Below are positions 26,329-35,490 of a stretch of DNA of 64,000 nucleotides, piece by piece; positions within the stretch are counted from its first letter, which is position 1, and each line of letters begins with the position of its first letter. Under the pieces are notes generated by a model. That model searched no databases. It saw nothing but the letters and a program-made list of their open reading frames with translations, and was not told the origin of the DNA. A program made the translations under genes and the position numbers. The DNA is taken from the NCBI RefSeq assembly GCF_013282575.1, contig NZ_JAAAYE010000022.1:33021-97020 (forward strand). Reading direction: 5' to 3'. This DNA comes from Paraburkholderia sp. NMBU_R16. GTDB lineage: Bacteria > Pseudomonadota > Gammaproteobacteria > Burkholderiales > Burkholderiaceae.

Positions 26329-27168
26329 TCAGTGCGACATCAGCACCGGCAACGTCATCGATTTGAGAATCGACCGCGTGGCGCCGCCGAGCACCCATTC
26401 GCGCCAGCGCGAATGGCCGTAGCAACCCATCACGAGCAGGTCGGCGTCGAGGTCGGCGGCTCGGGAGAGGATCGCTTCGCCGGTCGGCACGCCCTCCATA
26501 CCCTCGACATCCTGCGTGGCGACGTTGGCGCCATAACGCGAGACGATCGCCGCGATATCGGAACCGGGAATCCGGCTCGACGGGGGCTCGCTCTTCAGCG
26601 CGTCGATCGTGAGCACGGTCACTTGCTTCGCGCGGCTCAGAAACGGCAATGCATCGTGTAACGCGCGGGTGGCCTCCCGACTGCCGTCCCACGCAACCAG
26701 AACGCGCGAGCCGATGCTTTTGAATTGGCGGGCATATGGCACGACCAATACCGGGCGTCCCGACGAGAGCACCAGATTCTCGACGAATTGGTCAGCGACG
26801 AACGACTCGGGGTCGCTGGGATCGTATTGACCGACGATGGCCAGATCGGCCAGACGAGCCGCCTGCGGAACGTACCGATTGGCGTATTCCGTCGACGATT
26901 GCCATTCTCCCGCGACGCCGAGGCGCAACGTTTCGGCGCGGAACAGGCGCTCGAGCGCGCCCTTGCGCTCCTCGCGCCGATGGTCGAGGTCCCTGTAAAA
27001 GTCGGCGTTGCCTGCCATCACGTAGAACGATCCGGGTTCCGGCCTGAAGACAGTGAAAAACCCCGTGAGAAGAGCGTCGAACTGCCTGGAAAGCGATAGC
27101 GCGAGTTCCAGCCGGTTGTGCACAGCCTGGCTCGGATCGAGGTGCACGAGGATGCTTTTGTAACTCAT
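26329..27168 (-). CDS. Tandem universal stress protein
   Basis: 279 aa from the second of two close ATGs (27168), which has GGGAG eight bases away; the first (27174) is too close. Two Usp domains (SYKSILVHLDPSQAVHNRLE and SIGSRVLVAWDGSREATRAL). The second domain has GCYGHSRWREWVLGGATRSI, a usable but not perfect G-x2-G-x9-G-x-S/T loop. Paralogous to 16676-17503. Divergent from the alcohol dehydrogenase with a shared FNR-type box between. Confidence 0.93.
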   Translation of the reverse strand: MSYKSILVHLDPSQAVHNRLELALSLSRQFDALLTGFFTVFRPEPGSFYVMAGNADFYRDLDHRREERKGALERLFRAETLRLGVAGEWQSSTEYANRYVPQAARLADLAIVGQYDPSDPESFVADQFVENLVLSSGRPVLVVPYARQFKSIGSRVLVAWDGSREATRALHDALPFLSRAKQVTVLTIDALKSEPPSSRIPGSDIAAIVSRYGANVATQDVEGMEGVPTGEAILSRAADLDADLLVMGCYGHSRWREWVLGGATRSILKSMTLPVLMSH

Positions 27169-27252
27169 TGCCATTGCTCCCAAGAATGGAATCCCGATAC
27201 CGAATGGGTGCTCAACTATTTCCCAGTCTAGGAGCGCGGCGAGTTCTACTGA

Positions 27253-27266
27253 TTGACGCAAATCAA
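27253..27266. promoter_or_regulatory. FNR-type palindrome between usp and adh
   Basis: TTGACGCAAATCAA, identical to the site at 57646. It is 84 bp from the usp start and 73 bp from the alcohol dehydrogenase start and could serve both. Confidence 0.85.
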
Positions 27267-27339
27267 TCCGGGGTGTTTCGCCAAGGCTTAAGGTGTTTCG
27301 TATGCAGAACGAACCTTTGGCTCCATGGAGGTACCAGCA

Positions 27340-28377
27340 ATGAAAGCTCTCGTGTATCACGGTCCCGGCGCATGCTCGCTCGACGATCGCCCGACGCCGG
27401 CTCTCGTCAATGCGACCGACGCGATCGTGCGGGTCACCCGCACGACCATCTGCGGAACCGATTTGCACATTCTCAAAGGGGACGTGCCGACATGCGAACC
27501 CGGCCGCATCCTCGGCCATGAGGGCGTCGGCATCGTTCAAGAGGCCGGTTCTGCCGTGACGTCGTTCAAGCCCGGTGACCATGTGCTGATTTCATGCATT
27601 TCGTCGTGCGGAAAATGCGAGTACTGCAGGCGCGGCATGTATTCGCACTGCACGACGGGAGGCTGGATTTTGGGCAACCGGATCGATGGGACTCAGGCCG
27701 AGTACGTGCGGATTCCACACGCCGATACCAGTCTCTATCACATTGCGGCGGGTGCCGACGAAGACGCGCTGGTGATGTTGTCGGACATTCTCCCGACAGG
27801 GTTCGAATGCGGCGTGCTCAACGGGAAAGTCGAGCCCGGCAGCACAGTGGCGATCGTAGGCGCAGGTCCGATAGGGCTCGCCGCGCTATTGACTGCTCAG
27901 TTCTACTCGCCCGCACGAATCGTGATGATCGACCGCGATACGAATCGCCTCGAGGTTTCTCGGCGGTTCGGCGCGACCGACTGTATCGACATCGGCGCGC
28001 TCGATCCCGCTGCGGCAGTGATGAAGCTGACCGAGGGCGTGGGCGCCGACTGTGTGATCGAGGCCGTCGGTGTGCCCGCGAGCTTCGAGTTGTGCGAAGC
28101 GATTGTCGCGCCGGGCGGAATCATTGCAAATATCGGCGTGCACGGCGTAAAAGCCGATCTGCATCTCGAGAAGCTGTGGGATCGCAATATCGCGATCACG
28201 ACACGCCTCGTCGATACGGTGAGCACGCCGATGCTGTTGAAGACCGTGCGTTCGGGCAAGCTCGATCCAAAGCAGCTCATCACGCATCGCTTCAAGCTCG
28301 GCGAGATCGACAAAGCTTACGAGACGTTTGGACACGCCGCCGACACGCATGCGCTGAAAGTGCTCATCGAAACATGA
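27340..28377 (+). CDS. Zinc-dependent alcohol dehydrogenase
   Basis: 345 aa (ATG with ATGGAGG upstream). Medium-chain dehydrogenase: catalytic zinc ligands C38, H60 and E61 (GHEGVG), structural zinc cysteines C90, C93, C96 and C104, Rossmann loop VAIVGAGPIGLAA (about residues 168-180). It oxidises or reduces a small alcohol/aldehyde with NAD(P)H and could dispose of reducing power without oxygen. First of a likely four-gene run (adh-pfkB-usp-ftsH) with spacers of 71 and 60 bp; ftsH has its own box. Relative of the AdhA/propanol group. Confidence 0.92.
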   Translation: MKALVYHGPGACSLDDRPTPALVNATDAIVRVTRTTICGTDLHILKGDVPTCEPGRILGHEGVGIVQEAGSAVTSFKPGDHVLISCISSCGKCEYCRRGMYSHCTTGGWILGNRIDGTQAEYVRIPHADTSLYHIAAGADEDALVMLSDILPTGFECGVLNGKVEPGSTVAIVGAGPIGLAALLTAQFYSPARIVMIDRDTNRLEVSRRFGATDCIDIGALDPAAAVMKLTEGVGADCVIEAVGVPASFELCEAIVAPGGIIANIGVHGVKADLHLEKLWDRNIAITTRLVDTVSTPMLLKTVRSGKLDPKQLITHRFKLGEIDKAYETFGHAADTHALKVLIET

Positions 28378-28448
28378 TGGCTGGCGCAGAAACTGGCCGC
28401 GCTCGGCGTCGTGTCCGCACCGCGCGGCGATAGCCCAACGGAGGACAG

Positions 28449-29381
28449 ATGCCGCGGATCGTGACCCTCACGCTGAATCCCGCGCTCGATGTTTCGACCG
28501 CCGTCGAACAGGTCATCGATACGCGCAAGCTCCGATGCGACACGGCGCTCAGGCATCCGGGCGGCGGCGGTATCAACGTCGCGCGCGTCATCGAACGGCT
28601 GGGCGGCGATTGCATGGCTGTCTATCTGGCGGGCGGCCCGTTCGGCGAGGAACTGAGGCGCCTCGTCGAGGCGGAGAACGTGCGCGGGCAGTGCATCGAG
28701 ATCGCCGGGGAGACACGCGAAAGCTTTTCCGTCTACGAGAAGTCGACCGGGCGCCAGTTTCGCTTCGTCCTGCCTGGGCCCACGCTCGCCGAGGCGGAAT
28801 GGCAACGCTGCATCGCGCGGCTGGATGCGTTCGGCCCGCCGCCGAGCTATCTGGTCTTGAGCGGCAGCTTGCCTCCGGGCGTTCCCGATGACATCTATGC
28901 GAGGCTGGCCGGATCGGCGAGGCAGAAGGGAACGCGGGTCGTGCTCGACACGTCCGGACCTGCTTTGCGATCGGCGCTCGATGCGGGCGTTTTTCTCGTC
29001 AAACCCAGTCTTGGCGAGCTTCGTGAACTGACCGGCCGGCCGCTCGCCAACGAGACCGAATGGAAAGAGGCGGCGCTCGCGATCGTGCATGCGGGACAGG
29101 CCCGCGCGGTCGTGTTGACGCTCGGCGGGCTGGGTGCCTTGCTCGTCAGTGAGCGCGCCGTGCTGCGCGCGCCGGCGCTGAGCGTGCCCGTCGCTAGCGC
29201 AATCGGTGCCGGCGACAGCTTTCTGGGTGCACTCGTTTGGGCGCTCGATCACGACGCACCGCTCGAAGAAGCGTTTCGCTATGGATTGGCGGCGGCGTGC
29301 GCCTCGCTGCTGAATGCGGGCACCGAACTTTGCAAAAAAGAAGATATCGAGCGTTTATATCGTGACATCGTCATCGGATGA
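28449..29381 (+). CDS. pfkB: PfkB-family sugar kinase (1-phosphofructokinase-like)
   Basis: 310 aa. PfkB signatures: HPGGGGINVARVIERLGG (about residues 37-54), GSLPPGVPDDIYARL, DTSGPALRSAL, VKPSLGELRELTG, and the anion hole/catalytic block SAIGAGDSFLGALVW (about 256-270; D262). It phosphorylates fructose-6-phosphate, fructose-1-phosphate or tagatose-6-phosphate; members with this HPGGGGINVAR motif are usually the minor phosphofructokinase. Fits glycogen-derived sugar-phosphate breakdown when oxygen is low. Confidence 0.9.
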   Translation: MPRIVTLTLNPALDVSTAVEQVIDTRKLRCDTALRHPGGGGINVARVIERLGGDCMAVYLAGGPFGEELRRLVEAENVRGQCIEIAGETRESFSVYEKSTGRQFRFVLPGPTLAEAEWQRCIARLDAFGPPPSYLVLSGSLPPGVPDDIYARLAGSARQKGTRVVLDTSGPALRSALDAGVFLVKPSLGELRELTGRPLANETEWKEAALAIVHAGQARAVVLTLGGLGALLVSERAVLRAPALSVPVASAIGAGDSFLGALVWALDHDAPLEEAFRYGLAAACASLLNAGTELCKKEDIERLYRDIVIG

Positions 29382-29441
29382 GCCAAGGCCCTCCGGCGAA
29401 GGTGTCGATTGCCGCTGCCCGACAGCGATGGGAGATGAATC

Positions 29442-29891
29442 GTGTACAAAAAGATACTGGTTGCCGTGGATGGCAGTGGGTCATCGAAACGCGCGCTGGA
29501 CGAAGCACTGCGCCTGGTCAACCTGGCGCATGCCGAGCTGCGCGTCGTGCATATCGTCGACAAGTCGCCGCTCTTCCTGTATGCCGGATACTACGATCCG
29601 GTCGCGCTGATGGAGGGATTGCGCGCCAACGGCGGCGCGGCGCTCGACGCCGCGCGGGAGGCGATGGCGGCACAGCACGTGGCGGGCGAAGTCGAGGCCG
29701 TCGAAACCGAAAGTCTGGCGGATGACGTGCCGCACTGCTTGCTCAGATACGCCGAAAGCCACGGTGCCGATCTCGTGGCGATGGGCACGCACGGGCGCCG
29801 GGGTGTGCGCCGTCTCGTGCTGGGAAGCGTGGCCGAGCGCTTTTTGCGCCTTTCGCACTGCCCGGTTCTCATGACGCGGGATACCGCCTGA
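29442..29891 (+). CDS. Universal stress protein, ATP-binding type
   Basis: 149 aa starting with GTG at 29442 (GGGAGATGAATC before it). YKKILVAVDGSGSSKRALDE at the N-terminus, GTHGRRGVRRLVLGSVAERF as nucleotide loop. Very similar to the product of 17500-18006, including the shared GTHGRRGVRRLxLGSVAERF stretch. Single domain, cytoplasmic. Co-transcribed with pfkB. Confidence 0.94.
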   Translation: MYKKILVAVDGSGSSKRALDEALRLVNLAHAELRVVHIVDKSPLFLYAGYYDPVALMEGLRANGGAALDAAREAMAAQHVAGEVEAVETESLADDVPHCLLRYAESHGADLVAMGTHGRRGVRRLVLGSVAERFLRLSHCPVLMTRDTA

Positions 29892-29994
29892 TCGAACGCC
29901 CGCTGAGCAGACGAGACGACCGGCCGATTCCCGGCCCGCGCGACTCCGCATCGATCGGGGCGGACTCGCGCCGAGGCGTCTGTGAAGCGATCCA

Positions 29995-30008
29995 TTGACG
30001 CGGATCAG
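29995..30008. promoter_or_regulatory. FNR-type palindrome in front of ftsH
   Basis: TTGACGCGGATCAG; last base deviates. Lies 71 bp from the ftsH ATG, so ftsH can be transcribed independently of the upstream run. Confidence 0.65.
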
Positions 30009-30079
30009 TGACTGCGCGGCACGGCCGCCTATGCTCACGATAGGGTTACTGCAAAGGGCGGAGAAAACCGCGCGTCCCA

Positions 30080-31948
30080 ATGGAAAAAAACGACTACTTC
30101 AGTCTCGCGGTCACGCTAGGCTTGGCGATGCTGCTCATGTTCCAACTGCTGACGGGCAGCCCGCCGGCACGGGAAATCGCCTACAGCGATTTCCGCACGT
30201 TGCTCGCCGCGAAGCAGGTGGATGCGCTCGTCGTCACCCCGACGCAGATCATGGGCGAAATACGCATGCCGGCTGCGGCAGCGCTGCTGCCGGCGTCGGA
30301 TGCGGCAGCGATCCGGAGCAACGGTGCGCCGTGGCGCTTCTGGACGCACCGGATCAGCGACGATCATCTGACCGAAAGCCTCGCTGCAGCGGGTGTCCGC
30401 TACCGCGGTGCACCCGATAGCAACTGGGGCGGGGCGATTTTGTCATGGGCGCTGCCCGTCGTGGGATTCGTCGTGCTCTGGGGCTTCTTGATGCGTCGTG
30501 GCGGCGCGATGCGCGACTTCGCCGGCGTCGGCAAGAGCCGCGCGCGCGTCTATGCGCAAACGGAAATGGGCGTCACCTTCGGCGACATTGCCGGCATCGA
30601 CGAGGCCAAGGCCGAGCTGCAGCAGATCGTCGAATTCCTGCGCCACGGCGAGCGCTATCGCCGGCTCGGCGGCAAGATTCCGAAGGGCGTGTTGATCGTG
30701 GGCGCGCCGGGCACCGGTAAGACGCTGCTCGCGAAGGCCGTCGCGGGCGAGGCTGGCGTGCCGTTCTTTTCGATCAGCGGCTCCGCGTTCGTGGAGATGT
30801 TCGTTGGGGTGGGCGCGGCGCGCGTGCGGGATCTGTTCGAACAGGCGCAACAGAAGGCTCCGTGCATCGTCTTCATCGACGAGCTCGACGCGCTCGGGAA
30901 GGTGCGCGGCGCGAGCGCATTGTCGGGCAACGATGAGCGCGAGCAAACGCTCAATCAATTGCTCGTGGAAATGGACGGCTTTCAGCCGAACTCGGGCGTG
31001 CTCATCATGGCCGCGACGAATCGCCCGGAAATACTCGATCCCGCGTTACTGCGCCCCGGCCGCTTCGACCGGCACATCGCCATTGACCGGCCGGATTTGA
31101 TCGGACGGCAGCAGATTCTCGCGGTGCACGTCAAGCAGGTGAAACTGGCTGCCGACGTCGACCTGGCCGAGCTGGCGTCGCGCACGCCGGGCTTCGTCGG
31201 CGCCGACCTGGCGAATGTCGTGAACGAGGCGGCGTTGCACGCAGCCGAGCAGGACAAACCGGCCATCGAAATGGCGGATTTCGACGAGGCGATCGATCGT
31301 GCGATGGCCGGCATGGAGCGCAAGAGCCGAGTCATGAACGAGCAGGAGAAGGTCACGATCGCCTATCACGAGGCAGGGCATGCGTTGGTGGCGCAAAGCC
31401 GGGCGCATTGCGATCCGGTCAAGAAAGTGTCGATCATCCCGCGCGGCGTCGCGGCGCTGGGCTACACCCAGCAGGTGCCGACCGAGGATCGCTACGTCCT
31501 GCGCGAGAGCGAGCTGCTCGATCGTCTCGACGCGCTGTTGGGCGGCCGCGTGGCGGAGGAGATCGTGTTCGGCGACGTGTCCACCGGCGCGGAGAACGAT
31601 CTCGACCGCGCGAGCGCGCTGGCGCGCCACATGGTGACGCGCTGCGGAATGAGCGAGCGGCTCGGTCTCGCGACATTCGCCGACACGCAAGCGGCAGGGA
31701 ACATGCCGGGAACGCCAGCCCATGAGCGCTACAGCGAGGGCACAGCCGCGCTGATCGACGAGGAAGTGCGCCGGCTCCTGGGCGAAGCGCACGAGCGCGT
31801 GACGCGAACGCTGCGGGAGCGGCGCGAGCCACTGGAGCGTATTGCGCGGCGTCTGCTCGAGAGCGAAGTCATCGATCACGAGACGCTGCTAAAGATGATT
31901 GGCGAAGCGCCTCCGGCTACGGTCGGCGTGGCGCAAGACGTGGCGTGA
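30080..31948 (+). CDS. ftsH: FtsH ATP-dependent zinc metalloprotease (accessory copy)
   Basis: 622 aa. N-terminal helix about 7-24 and second helix about 118-136 flank a periplasmic domain; AAA module with Walker A GAPGTGKT (208-215), Walker [11 protein letters not shown], second region of homology [20 protein letters not shown], and the zinc site HEAGH (430-434). Membrane-bound, hexameric, degrades unfolded membrane and regulatory proteins. A housekeeping copy is expected elsewhere (with rrmJ). Converges with the APH/P-loop kinase gene, overlapping by 32 bp at the 3-prime ends. Association with a stress box suggests a condition-specific protease. Confidence 0.94.
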   Translation: MEKNDYFSLAVTLGLAMLLMFQLLTGSPPAREIAYSDFRTLLAAKQVDALVVTPTQIMGEIRMPAAAALLPASDAAAIRSNGAPWRFWTHRISDDHLTESLAAAGVRYRGAPDSNWGGAILSWALPVVGFVVLWGFLMRRGGAMRDFAGVGKSRARVYAQTEMGVTFGDIAGIDEAKAELQQIVEFLRHGERYRRLGGKIPKGVLIVGAPGTGKTLLAKAVAGEAGVPFFSISGSAFVEMFVGVGAARVRDLFEQAQQKAPCIVFIDELDALGKVRGASALSGNDEREQTLNQLLVEMDGFQPNSGVLIMAATNRPEILDPALLRPGRFDRHIAIDRPDLIGRQQILAVHVKQVKLAADVDLAELASRTPGFVGADLANVVNEAALHAAEQDKPAIEMADFDEAIDRAMAGMERKSRVMNEQEKVTIAYHEAGHALVAQSRAHCDPVKKVSIIPRGVAALGYTQQVPTEDRYVLRESELLDRLDALLGGRVAEEIVFGDVSTGAENDLDRASALARHMVTRCGMSERLGLATFADTQAAGNMPGTPAHERYSEGTAALIDEEVRRLLGEAHERVTRTLRERREPLERIARRLLESEVIDHETLLKMIGEAPPATVGVAQDVA

Positions 31949-33593
31949 TCGTGGGTGTAATCGACCCGGATGGGGCCGAGCGGAATATGGACCGCGTAGC
32001 AAGAAACCCAGATGTGGGCACACGCGCGAATAGCGCTTGCCAGTATTTCCGCGTTTGGAATTCTGCAAGCGGGACATCGGCGTCGAATGCGATGGCGAGC
32101 GCCGATTCGTTGTCGGTGAGCGGCTGCGCGTTTGCGAACTGCAGCCGTAGCACGCTCACGTCGGCATCCGAGGGGCTGTCGGCGCGCGCCAGGCGCGTTC
32201 GTACGCGTTGTTCCAGACGAGCGGGGTCTGCCTGAAAGTCCAGTATCTCGACCGGGGCCGCGTGCGTCGAGGCAAGCTCGATGAAACGCGCGCGGTGCAC
32301 GTGCTTGAGAAAGCTCGCATCGACGATGACCGGGTAGCCGTTTTCCAGCAGTGCGTCCGTGGAGGACAGCAGTTTCTCGTACTGCCTATCGATCGACTCC
32401 CCGGTGTATGCGGCAGCCGGTAACGGAGCCCGGCCCGGCGCCGAGAGCGCCTCGATGCGCTTGCGCTCGATGTCGCTACTCACGCGCACCGCTCCGATCA
32501 GCGGCGCGAGCGCTTCGCTGGCGGCCGACTTGCCGGACCCTGAGAAGCCGTGGCACAGGAGCAGGAATGGCCGCTGCGCAGCGGCCGCGCGCTTGGCGAT
32601 GCGCAGATAGCGGGCAGCTTCCGGCACGACACCCCGGCGCTCCGATTCCGCTGCTTTGAGCACCGCGACGAGCGCGCGTACCAGGGCCCGGTAGACCACG
32701 AAGAGGCGCAACGCCGCGAGGCCTGAAAAATCGCCGGTCGCCGTCACCCAGGCGTTCAACAGGCGACACGCGAGATCGGCTTGGCCGTATGCAAGAAGAT
32801 CCATCACGGGAAACGCCAGATCGTTGACGATATCGATCCAGCGCAGGGCACCGCTGAACTCGATGCAGTCGAACATCAGCACGTCTTGCCCACGCCGCAC
32901 CACGTTGGCGAGATGCAGGTCGCCGTGGCAGCCGCGCACGAAACCCGCCGTGCGGCGCGCATCGAAATGCCCGGCAAGGCGTGTCAGTTCCACATCGCAC
33001 CAGTCGCGCAGCGTGCCCGGCACGAGCCCGGGCGATTGCCGATCGAGCGAATCGAGCACGACCTGGACTTGCGCGCGAATACACTCGGCTGTGCCGAACC
33101 GGTGTTTGGGCGGATTGCGCGGCGCGTGCCGGTGCGATTGTGCGAGGCGCTGCGCGAGGCGGTCGATGTCGGTGGCCGCGAGCTCGCCGCGCGCGGCCAG
33201 TGCGGAAAATACACCGCGTTCGTCGAAGCGTCGCATCTTGACGGCGTACTCGGCGACTCGCCCGCACGAGGCGAAGGCAAAAGAACGTCCCCGCCGCGCG
33301 ATCGGTACGACGCCGAGATAAAGCGGCTGCGCGAATTGCCGGTTCAGCTTGAATTCGTCGAGGCAAGATCGCGAGCGCGCTTCGTGCGTCGAGAAGTCGA
33401 CGAAGTCGAAACGGACGGGCTTCTTGATCTTGTAGGCATAGCGTCCAGCCAGATAGACGACGGACAGATGTGTTTCGATGCGTACGACGTGTCCGGCGGG
33501 ATGCGGATAGGCGCAGGCACGCTGCAATGCGCGGACCAACGCTCGAAAGCCACGTTTCATGGCGCGCGCACGTAAGGTGGTGTGTAGCGTCAT
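31917..33593 (-). CDS. Aminoglycoside phosphotransferase-like / P-loop kinase fusion
   Basis: 558 aa. The N-terminal half (about 1-310) is an APH/choline-kinase-like fold with YKIKKPVRFDFVDFS and the Brenner motif GCHGDLHLANVV plus MFDCIEFSGALRWIDIVND. The C-terminal half is a P-loop kinase with Walker A CHGFSGSGKSAASEAL. The start at 33593 shares an ATGA overlap with the ribonucleotide reductase stop. Such bifunctional proteins are widespread in Proteobacteria; the substrate is unknown and antibiotic resistance is unlikely. Third gene of the beta-CASP - RNR operon. Confidence 0.87.
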   Translation of the reverse strand: MTLHTTLRARAMKRGFRALVRALQRACAYPHPAGHVVRIETHLSVVYLAGRYAYKIKKPVRFDFVDFSTHEARSRSCLDEFKLNRQFAQPLYLGVVPIARRGRSFAFASCGRVAEYAVKMRRFDERGVFSALAARGELAATDIDRLAQRLAQSHRHAPRNPPKHRFGTAECIRAQVQVVLDSLDRQSPGLVPGTLRDWCDVELTRLAGHFDARRTAGFVRGCHGDLHLANVVRRGQDVLMFDCIEFSGALRWIDIVNDLAFPVMDLLAYGQADLACRLLNAWVTATGDFSGLAALRLFVVYRALVRALVAVLKAAESERRGVVPEAARYLRIAKRAAAAQRPFLLLCHGFSGSGKSAASEALAPLIGAVRVSSDIERKRIEALSAPGRAPLPAAAYTGESIDRQYEKLLSSTDALLENGYPVIVDASFLKHVHRARFIELASTHAAPVEILDFQADPARLEQRVRTRLARADSPSDADVSVLRLQFANAQPLTDNESALAIAFDADVPLAEFQTRKYWQALFARVPTSGFLATRSIFRSAPSGSITPTITPRLAPRRP

Positions 33594-35467
33594 CGCAGCT
33601 CCGCAAGCTGGCAACCAGGGGGCGCACTTGTCGAAAGGTCCTCCTGGCATGTCGGACAACGCGGCGCAAGGGACGCGGTAGCTTCGTCGTCGGAAGTCAG
33701 TACGGCATCGAGCGAGGGGTCCGGCCGGAATATCGTGATGCCCTTCAACCCTTTTTCCCAGGCATCGAAGAACAGGTCGGCGACGTCGGTCTCGCGGCAC
33801 GTCTGCGGCACCGCAACCGTCTTCGAAATCCCCGCGTCGACGAACGGTTGCAGCGTCGCGAGCATGGCGACGTGGTCGGCTGGGGCGATGTCGCCCGCTT
33901 TCGCGAAGTAAGCGGGCAACGGCACTGCATCGCCGTGCACTGAGCGAAACAGGCGGTAGGCGCGGTTTTGCGCGACGGCGACTTGCCGTTCGCCGTTGCC
34001 CAGGCGTATCGCGCGGCGAAAGACCCAGTCGTAGGCGGGTTCGATGCCGCTCGAGCAATTGCCCGCAAACGCAATACTCACGCTGCCGGTCGGCGCGAAC
34101 GACAGCAAGTGACTATTGCGCAGTCCGTGGCGCGCAATCGCCTCGCGTACCGACGGCGGTAAGTCCGAGGTGAAGCGGTTTCCTTCGAGATACCAAGCTG
34201 AATCGAACGACGGGAACGGACCGCGTTGCGCGGCCAGCTCGGCCGATGCGGCATACGCCGCGTCACGCATGCAGGCGGCGATTCGTCCTGCCAGCTCGCG
34301 TGCGACGTGCGAATCATAGCGCAGCCGCATCATGGCGAGCGTGTCGGCCAATCCGGTGACACCGACGCCGATCCGGCGCTTGGCCAATGCCTCCCGCTCG
34401 TGTTCAGGCATCGGCCAGCGCGTGATGTCGAGCACGTTGTCCAGCGCGCGGACCTGAACGCGCACGAGCTGACCTAGCCGCATGAAATCGAATCGCGGGG
34501 TGCCTCCGGTCCCGAACGGCGCATCCACGAGCCGGGATAGATCGATAGGGCCGAGCACGCAGCTTCCCCAGGGCGGCAAAGGTTGCTCGCCACATGGATT
34601 GGTCGCGGCGAGCGTTTCGAGCCGGGCGAGGTGATTGGCTCGATTGACCGTATCGACGAACAGCAGGCCCGGTTCGGCGCTGTCGCGCGCGCAGGCCACG
34701 ATCTGCTCCCAAACCGCACGCGCGCGCACGATGCAATAGCACCAGTCCCCGGTACGCAGCCGGAACGCGCCGGCGCGCAACTGCTGCGCCGACGGCGCAG
34801 CGTCGTGCCGGAGCATCCATGGGCGGTCGTCTCGGACCGCATTCATGAACGCATCGGTGACGGCGATGGACACGTTGAACGACCGCCAGCGCCGCCGCCC
34901 CGTTTTGGCCTGCACGAAGGCGGGGAGATCGGGATGGTCGCAGCGCAGCACAGCCATTTGCGCGCCACGGCGTGCACCGGTGAAGGGTGCTTGTTGGCAT
35001 GCGGCGTCGAAACGATCGACTATCGCGCAGGCGTCGCAAACGCGGCTTTCGTCATCGGTGCGTGCGTTCGCGGGCGGTACCGGCGAAAAGTCGTAGCCGA
35101 TGCCGCCGCCCATGAGGAGCGTGGTGCGCGCGGCCGCCAGCGCGCGTTCGATATCGTCCGCAGACGCCACGTACCGACCGGCGGGTTGCGAGCAGAGGGG
35201 ATGCACGAAGCAATTGACCATGGTCGCGTCGTTCGCCGTGCCGGCATTCGCCATGATGCGGCCGGCGCCGATCGCGCCTTGCAGCAGGTTTCGATAGAAA
35301 ACGCGCGCAAACTGACTTCGCGCGTAGGGCTGCTCGACGCGCGCGAGCGCCCGGGCGACACGCTTGAACACGTCCTCGAGCGTGTGTTCGCCGGGCGCCA
35401 GGTAGCGGTCGGCCAGTACCGACGCGCAGACTGCCTGTGGCTCGCGAGTGCCGGAAGCGATATGCAT
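33590..35467 (-). CDS. nrdJ: Adenosylcobalamin-dependent (class II) ribonucleotide reductase
   Basis: 625 aa starting at the ATG at 35467; the same frame runs upstream antisense to, and inside, the MBL gene, which is not coding. Active-site features: C86 in MVNCFVHPL, RRGAQMAVLRCDHPDLPAF, NPCGE at 290-294 (thiyl C292, E294) and partner C303 in WGSCVLG, spaced eleven apart as in class II enzymes. Near the C-terminus a CPTC (about 604-607) and a GC replace the longer Cys-rich tail of NrdJ. Makes dNTPs without oxygen using B12. Downstream of the MBL gene by 23 bp, overlapping the kinase gene by four bases. Confidence 0.93.
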   Translation of the reverse strand: MHIASGTREPQAVCASVLADRYLAPGEHTLEDVFKRVARALARVEQPYARSQFARVFYRNLLQGAIGAGRIMANAGTANDATMVNCFVHPLCSQPAGRYVASADDIERALAAARTTLLMGGGIGYDFSPVPPANARTDDESRVCDACAIVDRFDAACQQAPFTGARRGAQMAVLRCDHPDLPAFVQAKTGRRRWRSFNVSIAVTDAFMNAVRDDRPWMLRHDAAPSAQQLRAGAFRLRTGDWCYCIVRARAVWEQIVACARDSAEPGLLFVDTVNRANHLARLETLAATNPCGEQPLPPWGSCVLGPIDLSRLVDAPFGTGGTPRFDFMRLGQLVRVQVRALDNVLDITRWPMPEHEREALAKRRIGVGVTGLADTLAMMRLRYDSHVARELAGRIAACMRDAAYAASAELAAQRGPFPSFDSAWYLEGNRFTSDLPPSVREAIARHGLRNSHLLSFAPTGSVSIAFAGNCSSGIEPAYDWVFRRAIRLGNGERQVAVAQNRAYRLFRSVHGDAVPLPAYFAKAGDIAPADHVAMLATLQPFVDAGISKTVAVPQTCRETDVADLFFDAWEKGLKGITIFRPDPSLDAVLTSDDEATASLAPRCPTCQEDLSTSAPPGCQLAELR

Positions 35468-35490
35468 GGAAACGCGTCCGCCGAAAATGC

